Positions 26,409 to 34,279 of a DNA stretch of 37,914 nt are shown in pieces. This stretch comes from a bacterium (lineage in GTDB: Bacteria; Verrucomicrobiota; Kiritimatiellia; RFP12; UBA1067): the NCBI GenBank assembly GCA_030537465.1, contig JAUNMP010000022.1, forward strand, positions 1 through 37,914. Direction: 5' to 3'. Both the position numbers and the translations under genes were made by a program. Within the stretch, counting starts at the first letter, position 1. Every line of letters begins with the position of its first letter. The notes below the pieces were generated by a model. That model saw only the letters and a program-made list of their open reading frames with translations. It had not been told where the DNA came from and did no database searches.

Positions 26409-26854
26409 TCAACTATTTCCCCGCTTTGCGCCGCCGCTCGAATTCAAGCTGCTGTCTGTAGCACAGACCCGCGCGTTCCAAATTCTGCGACAAAGGTCAT
26501 ACGGGATAAATGCTGTGTCGACAATTGGACAGACAATATAGTTCTCGACCAAAAAAGGGGGGCCCCCGGAAATATCGCATACAGCGACGGTATTATGCTG
26601 AACTTGCCATCGCTTGCGGTTAGACACTTTCCAAGAAGATTAAACCCAAGAGGTGAACCACTGTAATTCTTGGTGTAATAATAACATTCACCAGGCCGGT
26701 TGACACCGGGAATTGGTTGAAACGGCAGTTTGCACCCCGAAAGCAATGTCCCGAATGCGGCAAAGGTAATTCCCCATGTCATGGCCCGTCGCCTTAAACT
26801 CCGGTGACTTTGCTTTCGCGTGGTCGCCCGTTTTTGTTGTATGTCAGCTTTCAT
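26409..26854 (-). pseudogene. Frameshifted YceK/YidQ-like lipoprotein gene
   Basis: The first frame (from ATG 26854, AAGGAGG 11 bases upstream; or ATG 26782) has a basic N-region, a hydrophobic segment and the lipobox LLSGC, then NYSGSPLGFNLLGK. After a run of G, C and T at 26551-26567 the family-like sequence continues in another frame: FLVENYIVCPIVDTAFIPYDL, of which IVDTAFIPYDL recalls the conserved C-terminal motif of YceK/YidQ-type lipoproteins. A one-base loss in the homopolymer run explains it, either a real mutation or a sequencing error. The 3' end runs into a remnant of a partner gene. Confidence 0.55.
26413..26472 (-). pseudogene. Remnant of a third partner-type gene (C-terminus only)
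   Basis: The minus strand reads AGLCYRQQLEFERRRKAGK and a stop, matching SRLGYRQQLEFSKKRTAGGK at the end of the protein at 25303-26310. The DNA similarity covers the stop codon and the bases after it (AACTATTT at 25301-25308 and 26411-26418, plus strand). The rest of this copy is missing. Confidence 0.8.
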
Positions 26855-26900
26855 CTCGTACAGTTCCTCCTTCCGTCAAGGGGACTAAAGGTCAGTTCCC

Positions 26901-26927
26901 TGTGGTGATGTCACAATCATCACCACA
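26901..26927. repeat. 10-bp inverted repeat in the gap between partner copy 1 and the lipoprotein gene
   Basis: TGTGGTGATG and CATCACCACA pair perfectly around a 7-base loop. No T-run follows on the minus strand, so it is not a standard terminator. The rest of the gap (26855-27007) is AT-rich and shows no gene. Confidence 0.55.
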
Positions 26928-27007
26928 ACGCTTCTCATTTCAGACTACCTTCCTCTTGTCGTTTTACCATACTCCTACCTTTTTCATAAACGATATTGGC
27001 AATTCCG

Positions 27008-27982
27008 TCATCTATATTTCTTCGATTCTTCTATCGTCCATGTATCTTCCAGATTAACATCATTATCCAAAGCGTTCATAAACACCTTGTGAATCTTCGC
27101 CCCACCGGCGTCTTCGAAATGCCAGGGACCATACAGTTTCCCATATCGGGCGGAAAGCAGATTCCCATCTCGGTCAACTCTCGTCCGCGTTCTGAAGACC
27201 ATATATTCGTCCTTTCCCAATTTGTCCGCATGAGGATAGACGCCTTTCTCGTGGCAGTACTTGAAAGTGAAATTCGCCTGGTACATCGCATTTGCATCGG
27301 CGCAATATGAGCTTTTCATATCGGACCATGTGTCCTTCTTCAATCGGTATGCGCCCGCGTGGGGATGATTTGTAAACGAAACATCCATCGCAATCGACCA
27401 GTCGTCTGGCATGCGTCCGTGAAGGCGGAACCGAATCAGCATGTCCGCATCATGTCCATTCCCAATTGGAGGGAGAAAATCTCCTCTCTCAAGGTCGAAC
27501 TCAAGCCACTTATCGTAAATCCGAATCTTTCTCTGCGGAGGACGATCCGGGCCAAGCATCTTCCGCGGTTTCCGTATTCGCTTCAGCACCACCGTGCGCG
27601 TTTCGCCGTAGGGCTGCCACTTGCCGTCAACAAGCATTGGAGAAGCATTGCGATTGGGATATTTAACATCCAACATCGTATCGTAATACCCCTCTTTACA
27701 AAGAACCACGCTAAACCATTCGCCACACTTGCCAGCTACGCGGACAAATCCGTTAGTGTCCGTGTATAGGGAATAGTGGCTGCCTTGTTTGGGGGCCGTC
27801 TCCATGTACATCCATCCACTGCATTTTGCATTGGCAACTGGTGCTCCCTCATCGTCAACGACCTTGAATAGCACGTCAAACTCAGCTCCGTAAGTCATCG
27901 CCCGCCACACCGTTCTATCGTAGCCAGCACCGAAAACCGACACGCCAACCCAAATCAGAGCAACAAACAATTTTGTTTTCAT
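27008..27982 (-). CDS. Exported partner-type protein with carboxypeptidase-regulatory-like domain, copy 1
   Basis: 324 residues from ATG 27982. Signal peptide KLFVALIWVGVSVFGAG, then a beta-sandwich like CarboxypepD_reg (FKVVDDEGAPVANAKC, TDTNGFVRVAGKC, LCKEGYYDT), then the same unrecognised domain as the protein at 25303-26310 (VDGKWQPYGETRTVVLKRI, FDLERGDFLPPIGNG, DVSFTNHPHAGAY). The ATG overlaps the stop of the giant gene by four bases (ATGA), so the two are translated together. Tandem paralogues after one large secreted hydrolase suggest an immunity-like, chaperone-like or anchoring role; none is proven. Confidence 0.85.
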   Translation of the reverse strand: MKTKLFVALIWVGVSVFGAGYDRTVWRAMTYGAEFDVLFKVVDDEGAPVANAKCSGWMYMETAPKQGSHYSLYTDTNGFVRVAGKCGEWFSVVLCKEGYYDTMLDVKYPNRNASPMLVDGKWQPYGETRTVVLKRIRKPRKMLGPDRPPQRKIRIYDKWLEFDLERGDFLPPIGNGHDADMLIRFRLHGRMPDDWSIAMDVSFTNHPHAGAYRLKKDTWSDMKSSYCADANAMYQANFTFKYCHEKGVYPHADKLGKDEYMVFRTRTRVDRDGNLLSARYGKLYGPWHFEDAGGAKIHKVFMNALDNDVNLEDTWTIEESKKYR

Positions 27983-30900
27983 TTGAGACTCCCTTTCGTT
28001 ACGAGTTGTTCGTAGAGTTTGTAGACATAGAAATACGCCATGTCTTTCATATCTGAATGAAGCCAATTCAGCTTATAGGTTGAATCTTTATCCCTTCCCC
28101 AGCCATTACGGTAATCGCTGGAGTTCAGATCATGGTTTTCAATCTTGTTGCCAAATGTAATGGCATTCCCTCCCACGGGGCTCGACAGGGCGGGGACGTG
28201 CTTGGCGAGGGCGAGGAAGACGTCGTCGTCCGACGCGTTCGGGTTGCGCATCTCCGCCGCGTCGCCCGTGGCGAACGCGGGACGGTTCGTGATCGAGCCG
28301 CCGACCACGGCCGCCGCGGCCCCCTCCGGCGAATAGCGCACGGACTTCCACGTCTGCGCCTGCCGGTCGTACTCCTGCCACACGTTGAAGCCCCACCCGC
28401 CGGAGAGCGTGCCCGCCGCCGTCGCCATGCCCTTCAGGACCTCCTGCTTCTGCCAGCAGTGGTTCTCGAAGGTCGTCTCGACGGTGGGGTAGGGGATCAC
28501 CCACAGGAACCAGTCAACGCCCCAGTGCACGGCGTCGTCCAGGAGCGCCGGCACTCCGGCCGTCTCGGCGAAGACGCCGTCGCCGCTCGAATAGTAGTTG
28601 TAGACCTCGGTCGCGTTCGCGAGCGCGTCCTGGAAGCGGTTGGCCCAGCCCATCCGCGCGCGCGCGTCGCCGTGGGCGCCCGCGAAGAGGCGGTGCCAGT
28701 TCGCCGCCCAGCAGGCGTTCGTGTAGCCGCGCCAGTCCTCCGGCACGTACTTCGCGTAGGGCGCGTCGGCGGACGTCTCCGCGCGGAGCGTCCCGTCGAC
28801 CGCCTCGGACGGCACCGCCGCGTCGAACATGAAGTACCTGCCGACCTCCAGACCCTCGCGGAGCGCCTCGCACGCGACCATGTTCCCGAGCGACTGCGTC
28901 ATGAGGACGCGCTTCGACGCGTCGGGCTGCGCGGCCTCGACGTAGCGCTTCAGCGCCGCGGCCGTGCGCTGCGCGAACCAGACGTTGTGCTGGTAGTGGA
29001 GTCCGTTGAAGACGCCGCCGGGCGACCAGCTGTAGTCGCCGCGCCACGGCAGCATGTGGAAGCGCGCGTTCGAGCCCGACTGCCAGAGCCGCTTGAACAC
29101 CTCCGAGCCCCATGCGCGGGCCGCGTCGGCGTCGACGTTGAACCCATGCAGGAAGAAGACGTCCACGTCCTTCGTCCCGTCCGGCTGGTTGTCCGGCACA
29201 TCCGGAACGTCGACCGTCAGCGCGGGATCGCCCGCCGCACCCCGCAGGGAACGACGCCTGTACATGTCCTCGACGTCCGACACCCGCACGCGGGCCAGTC
29301 CCTCGCTCACGCGGACAGGCCGATCGTCGACGGTGAAGTCGCCCAGCACCGCGAAGTCGGCTCCGCACGAGCGCCCCTCGACCAGGACGATACCCCGGTC
29401 TGGATCGTTCTCGCTCCCCGCGTGGAAGTCCGCATCGAACGCCACACCGCCACAAAGATTCGTCACGTCGGCGGCGAACAGATCGCAGGCGACCCGGCGT
29501 CCGAAGAGCGGCCCCGCGTCCGTCCGCAGGAAGGATCCCGCGCTCTGCCTTGAAAGCCCCGTCCAGACGGCGTTCAGGCAGTCGGAGCGCAGGCTCCAGG
29601 TCAGGCGCCGCCGCAGGTCGTCCGGCATGTCGGGCGGAACAACCTTCGAGAAGTCGAGCCAGACGGGCGTGAAGTCGAGGAGGTCGCCGCGGGCGTCGAC
29701 GCGGTTGTCCGCGTGGTCAGGTCCGGATCCGGGACGGTCGTGTTCGCTGTCGTTCTCCTCGCCCGAGTCGTCGTCGTCGTTGACCCAGAAGCGGAAGACC
29801 GTGCGTCCGTCCTCCGCCAGGCGAACGTCGTCGCCGTCGATCCCGCCGTTCCTGTCGTAGTCGAAGACGGGTCTCGGCTCGCCGATCACGTGGATCGTCG
29901 CGGAGAGGCCGCGCGGCACGTTCCCTCCCCGCCCCTCCTCCATGCGCACGAGGGGCGTGAGGAGCCCGTCGCGGTTGTCGACCACCAGCCCCTCCTGGGC
30001 GGCGAGGGGCAGGAAGCCCGTCCGGGTCGCCTCGTAGTCGGGGAAGGTGGTGGACGGCACGAGCGCGTCGGGTATCGCCGCCCCCACGCGCGCAGCCCAG
30101 TCGTATCGACGCGGGCCACTGGAATCGTCCAGATTCCCCATCCATGCGAGGGTGACGCGGTAGCTGTTCCCCCCCCGAAGGGAAAGCGTGTCGCCTCCGA
30201 TACGCAGCGGCCAGAAGCTGGACATGTGCACATTGACGAAGCGGAACTCGCGGAAGTCGTCCGGCCCAAGTCCCTTCACCGTCATCCGCCAGCGCGCCGA
30301 ACCGCTCACGACGCTGACGGGCACTTCCCGGATCTCGCTCTCCGGAGGAGGCCGCCCCATGTCGGAGGGGTCAAGGGGATCCGAGCCGACGAGGATCTCC
30401 GCGGAGTCTGGGACTCCGTCGTGGTCCGAGTCCTCGTAGCGGGGGTCGGAGCCGTACTGGTACTCGTCGAAGTTCGAGAGGCCGTCTCCATCGCGATCGG
30501 CCTCGGCGTCGGAGGGGTCGCAGGGATCGAGGTCGTGGTCGAGCTCCCAGTTGTCGTCCATGCCATCGTGATCCGCATCGACGAGACCTGGGTTAAGGCC
30601 GCGCGCGGCCTCCTCCGCGTCGCCGATTCCGTCGTCGTCCGTGTCGGCGCATTCGGGACTCGAGCCGACGCCGAAGACGATCTGCAGGGACATCCCGCCC
30701 TCCGTGGCGTCGGACCAGTCCACATGGCAGGGCTGCGCCGCCGTCCGGCAGTCGAGCCCCCGGACGCCGACGACGACTCCGCTTCCATTGAATCCATCCC
30801 CGACATAACGCACAAAGGCCCGGTCTGCCGCTCCGGCGGGGACCGCCACCTGGAACGACACGGTGCGACCCGTGGTCTGGACCCAGACGTTCGTCCATTC

Positions 30901-32961
30901 GAAGAGGAGGTAGTCCGTCCCGTTCCACGTCGCCCTTCCCACGCGGACGGAGGTGCCGGACGTCGCCGAGAGCAGCCCCCAGCAGGGGGCGACGATGAGC
31001 GAACCACCATAGTCCTCGTGCCGGGCAAGCGACATCGGAGGGAAGGAGTACTCGGGGCCCTCGAAGCCCTCGCGGTTGAAGTACACGGCCCCCGAGGCCG
31101 CGACCGTCGCGTTCGTGCAGAATCCCCCGGGGAGGGACAGCCGCGTCGGGAGCCGCCAGTCCGCAAGACGCTCCTCGGATTCACGGATGGCCTGCGACAG
31201 ATCGACGGACGAGCCCGCGTCGAACGCGAGCCAGGGCAGAACGTTCGTCGCCGTGACGCCCCCGCACTCCTCCCCGTCCGGAAGCCCGTCGCCATCCGTG
31301 TCGCGGACGCGGGGATGCGACCCCTCCTCGTACTCACGCAGATTGGGAAGCCCGTCGAGGTCCGGGTCGGCGTCGCATCCGGCTTCGCCGACGGTCGAAA
31401 GCGGATCGAGATCCATTTCGAGCTCCCAGAGGTCCGGCATGCCGTCCGCGTCGGTGTCCGCCTGGCGGGGGGATGTCCCGTGCGCGAGCTCCGCGCCGTC
31501 GTCGAGGCCATCGCCGTCCGTGTCGCGGAGCGTCGGATCGCCTCCCGCGCCGAGGTGGTAGGCGACGGCCATGCCGTTCGTCGCGCAGCCGAACCCGTGG
31601 TAGGCGAGGGGGAGCCGCGGACGTCCAGCGGGGCCCTGGGCACCGAGGGCCGCGGACGAGCCGTCGAAGCCTCCGGACAGGGCGACGTATCTCACGTACA
31701 CGGTGCACGGATCGGTCTCGCACACGGCAATCTGGAACGTCGCGCGCGTACCCGCGTCGTTCCGGCGGCTCCAGGTCGCCACGTCCGCGCATTCCATGAC
31801 GAACCACCTGTTCGTCCCTGACTGGAACGAGGCCGCGCGGACCGAGGCTCCCAAAGACGCCGAGGCGTAGAGGTCGTCCCAGTAGGCCGCGACCACGGCA
31901 TGCGAGGGGCTGACCGACGCCCCCTGGGCAAGATCGGATTCGTTGTTGTAGTGGAGATCCGGCAGGTCGCCGCGGGCGTCGACGAAGAAGACGAGTCCGT
32001 TCACGGAGACGACCGCGGATTTTGAATGGACACCCGCCGCGCGGACCGTGAACGGCAGCGGGACCTCGAGAAGTCCATTGTCGGGATGGACGGTCGACGA
32101 GAGGAGGTTGGACGCGGAAGAGAGGTCGAACCCGGGCAGCTCCGCGCCGAGTTCGATCCACCCCGACTCCTCTCCGTCCAGAAGCCCGTCGCGGTCCGTG
32201 TCGCGTTCCAGTGGATGGGTTCCAAGCTCGAGTTCCCGTCCGTTGGGGAGCCCGTCGCCGTCGGAGTCGGCGGACGCGCCGTCCACAGGATCCGTCGGAT
32301 CGAGGCCGTGTTCGGCCTCCCAGCCATCGGGGAGACCGTCGTGGTCGGAATCCGCCTCGTCCGGGAGCGTGCGGGTGACGAGACGCTCGTACCAGGTCTC
32401 GAGCCCGTCTCCGTCGGGATCGCCCGACTCGAAAAAGCGGAGAAAACAGGTGCCGGAGACCCCGAGGTCGGCGAGCCGCTCGGGGGACAACGCAACGGGA
32501 ACATCCGTCTCGTCCGCGGCGAAAACGGCGGTCGCGACGGGAAACCAGTTGGTCGAGACGAGGTTCGTCGCCACGCAGACGACAACATCCGTCTCGTCCG
32601 CAGAGGAGGAGACGGGGCGGTGGAGGACCATCTCCAGGCCATTCGTGACCGAAATCGAGACTATCGCCGCCTCATCTTCACTCCCGCTCTCCAAGCCATC
32701 GCCGACGAACATCGGCGCCGTCGGCGTCGGAGCATGGCGGACGGGGGCACGCTGCTTCGCTCCTCCCTGGTGGACGGCGACCGCCGCGCAGAGCGCAAGC
32801 ACGGCCACCGTCATTCCGGAAAGACGCTGGAACCCCACATGGAGTTCCCTGGGGAACGACCACTCCCGCCACATCCTCCAGACCATGTACCCACCAAGGC
32901 CACAGAGGGCCAGGGCCGACAACCATGGCAACGGCTGTAATATGCGAACCCAACCGGACAT
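27979..32961 (-). CDS. Giant protein: TSP3 repeats, nidogen-like modules and C-terminal alpha/beta-hydrolase
   Basis: 1660 residues. Two hydrophobic segments (about 9-28 and 48-64) anchor or export it. Three calcium-binding thrombospondin-type-3 blocks (near 184-270, 474-565, 774-870; repeated DTDGDGLPDG-type units) alternate with two beta-sandwich modules resembling NIDO domains (VSVNGLVFFVDARGD; VAPCWGLLSA). A dockerin/EF-hand-like loop DYDRNGGIDGDD lies near 1037. From about 1265 is an alpha/beta-hydrolase: HGFN oxyanion region near 1271 and nucleophile motif TQSLGN near 1357, where Thr replaces the usual first Gly. The last 90 residues form a separate tail (LAKHVPALSSPVGG, LHSDMKDMAYFYVYKLYEQL) that recurs as fragments downstream. 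Likely a surface or secreted lipase/esterase-like effector or adhesin; the substrate is unknown. Confidence 0.85.
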   Translation of the reverse strand: MSGWVRILQPLPWLSALALCGLGGYMVWRMWREWSFPRELHVGFQRLSGMTVAVLALCAAVAVHQGGAKQRAPVRHAPTPTAPMFVGDGLESGSEDEAAIVSISVTNGLEMVLHRPVSSSADETDVVVCVATNLVSTNWFPVATAVFAADETDVPVALSPERLADLGVSGTCFLRFFESGDPDGDGLETWYERLVTRTLPDEADSDHDGLPDGWEAEHGLDPTDPVDGASADSDGDGLPNGRELELGTHPLERDTDRDGLLDGEESGWIELGAELPGFDLSSASNLLSSTVHPDNGLLEVPLPFTVRAAGVHSKSAVVSVNGLVFFVDARGDLPDLHYNNESDLAQGASVSPSHAVVAAYWDDLYASASLGASVRAASFQSGTNRWFVMECADVATWSRRNDAGTRATFQIAVCETDPCTVYVRYVALSGGFDGSSAALGAQGPAGRPRLPLAYHGFGCATNGMAVAYHLGAGGDPTLRDTDGDGLDDGAELAHGTSPRQADTDADGMPDLWELEMDLDPLSTVGEAGCDADPDLDGLPNLREYEEGSHPRVRDTDGDGLPDGEECGGVTATNVLPWLAFDAGSSVDLSQAIRESEERLADWRLPTRLSLPGGFCTNATVAASGAVYFNREGFEGPEYSFPPMSLARHEDYGGSLIVAPCWGLLSATSGTSVRVGRATWNGTDYLLFEWTNVWVQTTGRTVSFQVAVPAGAADRAFVRYVGDGFNGSGVVVGVRGLDCRTAAQPCHVDWSDATEGGMSLQIVFGVGSSPECADTDDDGIGDAEEAARGLNPGLVDADHDGMDDNWELDHDLDPCDPSDAEADRDGDGLSNFDEYQYGSDPRYEDSDHDGVPDSAEILVGSDPLDPSDMGRPPPESEIREVPVSVVSGSARWRMTVKGLGPDDFREFRFVNVHMSSFWPLRIGGDTLSLRGGNSYRVTLAWMGNLDDSSGPRRYDWAARVGAAIPDALVPSTTFPDYEATRTGFLPLAAQEGLVVDNRDGLLTPLVRMEEGRGGNVPRGLSATIHVIGEPRPVFDYDRNGGIDGDDVRLAEDGRTVFRFWVNDDDDSGEENDSEHDRPGSGPDHADNRVDARGDLLDFTPVWLDFSKVVPPDMPDDLRRRLTWSLRSDCLNAVWTGLSRQSAGSFLRTDAGPLFGRRVACDLFAADVTNLCGGVAFDADFHAGSENDPDRGIVLVEGRSCGADFAVLGDFTVDDRPVRVSEGLARVRVSDVEDMYRRRSLRGAAGDPALTVDVPDVPDNQPDGTKDVDVFFLHGFNVDADAARAWGSEVFKRLWQSGSNARFHMLPWRGDYSWSPGGVFNGLHYQHNVWFAQRTAAALKRYVEAAQPDASKRVLMTQSLGNMVACEALREGLEVGRYFMFDAAVPSEAVDGTLRAETSADAPYAKYVPEDWRGYTNACWAANWHRLFAGAHGDARARMGWANRFQDALANATEVYNYYSSGDGVFAETAGVPALLDDAVHWGVDWFLWVIPYPTVETTFENHCWQKQEVLKGMATAAGTLSGGWGFNVWQEYDRQAQTWKSVRYSPEGAAAAVVGGSITNRPAFATGDAAEMRNPNASDDDVFLALAKHVPALSSPVGGNAITFGNKIENHDLNSSDYRNGWGRDKDSTYKLNWLHSDMKDMAYFYVYKLYEQLVTKGSLK

Positions 32962-33005
32962 TCAGCCCCCCCAAAAAAAATAACTCAAAACTTCTTCTCG
33001 GACAC

Positions 33006-33047
33006 CTGGAACCTTGAACCTGGAACTCGGAACCTAGAACCTGGAAC
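33006..33047. repeat. Six tandem heptads, consensus CTGGAAC
   Basis: CTGGAAC, CTTGAAC, CTGGAAC, TCGGAAC, CTAGAAC and CTGGAAC follow without gaps between the nagA stop and the giant gene start. Every unit ends in GAAC. There is no spacer structure as in CRISPR. The complementary strands of neighbouring units can also pair weakly. Confidence 0.8.
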
Positions 33048-33055
33048 TCGCCTTC

Positions 33056-34207
33056 TCAGATCCGCTGCTCGCCATCCACGAAGACGGCGCAGACGTCGAA
33101 GGTCTTCGGATCGAGAATCGCAAGATCGGCCACATAGCCCTTTTCGACCTTGCCGAGGGACTTCCCAAGACCGAGCTCGATTGCCTGGTTCCAACTCGTC
33201 ACACGGATGAGATCCTTGAGGGGCAATCCCGTCACATCGACGAGATTCTTCAGTCCCTTGTTGAGCCAAAGTGTGGAGCCCGCAAGATTGCCGCCCTCCA
33301 CAAGCCGCGCCTCGCCGTTCTTCAGGGCGACCTTGAGACCGCCCATCTCGAATTCGTAGCCATCCGGGCAATGCGAGCAGCGAAGAGAGTCCGTGATCAT
33401 CTGCACGTGCGCAAGATCGCGCTTCCAGAAGACGAGGCGCAGCATGTCGTCGCAGAGGTGGATGCGGTCGCAGATTACCTCGGTGTTGAGCTCGTCCAGT
33501 AGGAAGCCCGCGCCCACCATGCCAATTTCGCGGTGGTGCAGCTTCGTCATCTGGTTGCAGAAATGCGTCAGATGACGGAGCCCCGCGACATACGCGGGCA
33601 GGAACTGCTCGAGCGTCGAGCCCGTGTGACCGCAGCTCGGGACAATGCCGTTCTCGAGGCACGCCGCCGCGAACGCCGTTCCACCCTTCATCTCGGGCGC
33701 GAAGCTCACCATCTTCACCGGCGAAATCGCAGAGATTGCCAATACCTCCTTGATGTTCGGCTTGCGCACGAACGCGGGATTCTGGGCGCCGCAGCATGCG
33801 GGATTGATGAACGGACCCTCGAGATGGATGCCGAGCACCTTCGCGAAGCGCTCCTCCCGCCTGTACGCCGCCACGGCCTTGGCCGCCGCCTTCAGCGTCT
33901 TCGTGCCGACCGTGAGGGTCGTCGGCAGGAAACTCGTACAGCCCTCCGCGAGCTTCGCGGACGCAATCGTCTCAATGGCCTCCGGCGTCGCATCGCACAC
34001 GTCGTAGCCACACGCGCCATGCAGGTGCACGTCGATGAACCCGGGCACAAGATACTTGCCACGGGCGTCCACAACCGTGTCGAAACCCTTCTTCGGCACG
34101 GCCGCGGTTGTGACGAGCTTGATCCTGCCCTTCTCGATGACGACGGACGCCTTTTTCAGATCGACGTCGGGACTGATCACATGCGCATTGTAGATAAGAG
34201 TTTTCAT
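33056..34207 (-). CDS. nagA: N-acetylglucosamine-6-phosphate deacetylase
   Basis: 383 residues from ATG 34207 (MKTLIYNAHVISPD). Metal and active-site motifs are FIDVHLHG near residue 59, GIHLEGPF near 130, SCGHTGS near 192, LTHFCNQM near 212 and the catalytic Asp in ITDSLR near 270. It removes acetate from GlcNAc-6-P, giving glucosamine-6-P for NagB. There is no Shine-Dalgarno, and the -10 element lies so close that the mRNA would have a leader of only about 3 bases. It is separated from nagB by the symporter gene and has its own promoter. Confidence 0.94.
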   Translation of the reverse strand: MKTLIYNAHVISPDVDLKKASVVIEKGRIKLVTTAAVPKKGFDTVVDARGKYLVPGFIDVHLHGACGYDVCDATPEAIETIASAKLAEGCTSFLPTTLTVGTKTLKAAAKAVAAYRREERFAKVLGIHLEGPFINPACCGAQNPAFVRKPNIKEVLAISAISPVKMVSFAPEMKGGTAFAAACLENGIVPSCGHTGSTLEQFLPAYVAGLRHLTHFCNQMTKLHHREIGMVGAGFLLDELNTEVICDRIHLCDDMLRLVFWKRDLAHVQMITDSLRCSHCPDGYEFEMGGLKVALKNGEARLVEGGNLAGSTLWLNKGLKNLVDVTGLPLKDLIRVTSWNQAIELGLGKSLGKVEKGYVADLAILDPKTFDVCAVFVDGEQRI

Positions 34208-34216
34208 GATGTGGTT

Positions 34217-34225
34217 AGTATAGCA
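34217..34225 (-). promoter_or_regulatory. Extended -10 promoter of nagA
   Basis: TGCTATACT on the minus strand, ending 9 bases before the ATG. It begins 1 base after the T-tract of the terminator at 34227-34254. Confidence 0.55.
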
Positions 34226-34226
34226 C

Positions 34227-34254
34227 AAAAGACGAGGCCGCACGCTGCGGCCCC
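34227..34254 (-). terminator. Intrinsic terminator of the nagB-symporter unit
   Basis: A 7-bp GC-rich perfect stem (GGCCGCA with TGCGGCC, loop of 3; 34236-34252) is followed on the minus strand by TCGTCTTTT. It lies 25 bases after the symporter stop and directly abuts the nagA promoter. Confidence 0.7.
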
Positions 34255-34279
34255 GCCCATCATTCCCTGTCTTCCATCT

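Noticed and set aside
26901..26927. Terminator of partner copy 1
   Set aside because: The hairpin is perfect but is followed by GGGAACTG on the minus strand, not by a T-run.
29713..31821. Plus-strand open frame of about 700 codons opposite the giant gene
   Set aside because: Its pattern follows the complement of the TSP3 repeats; no start signal and no domain of its own.
33006..33047. CRISPR array
   Set aside because: The repeat unit is 7 bases with no spacers and no cas genes.
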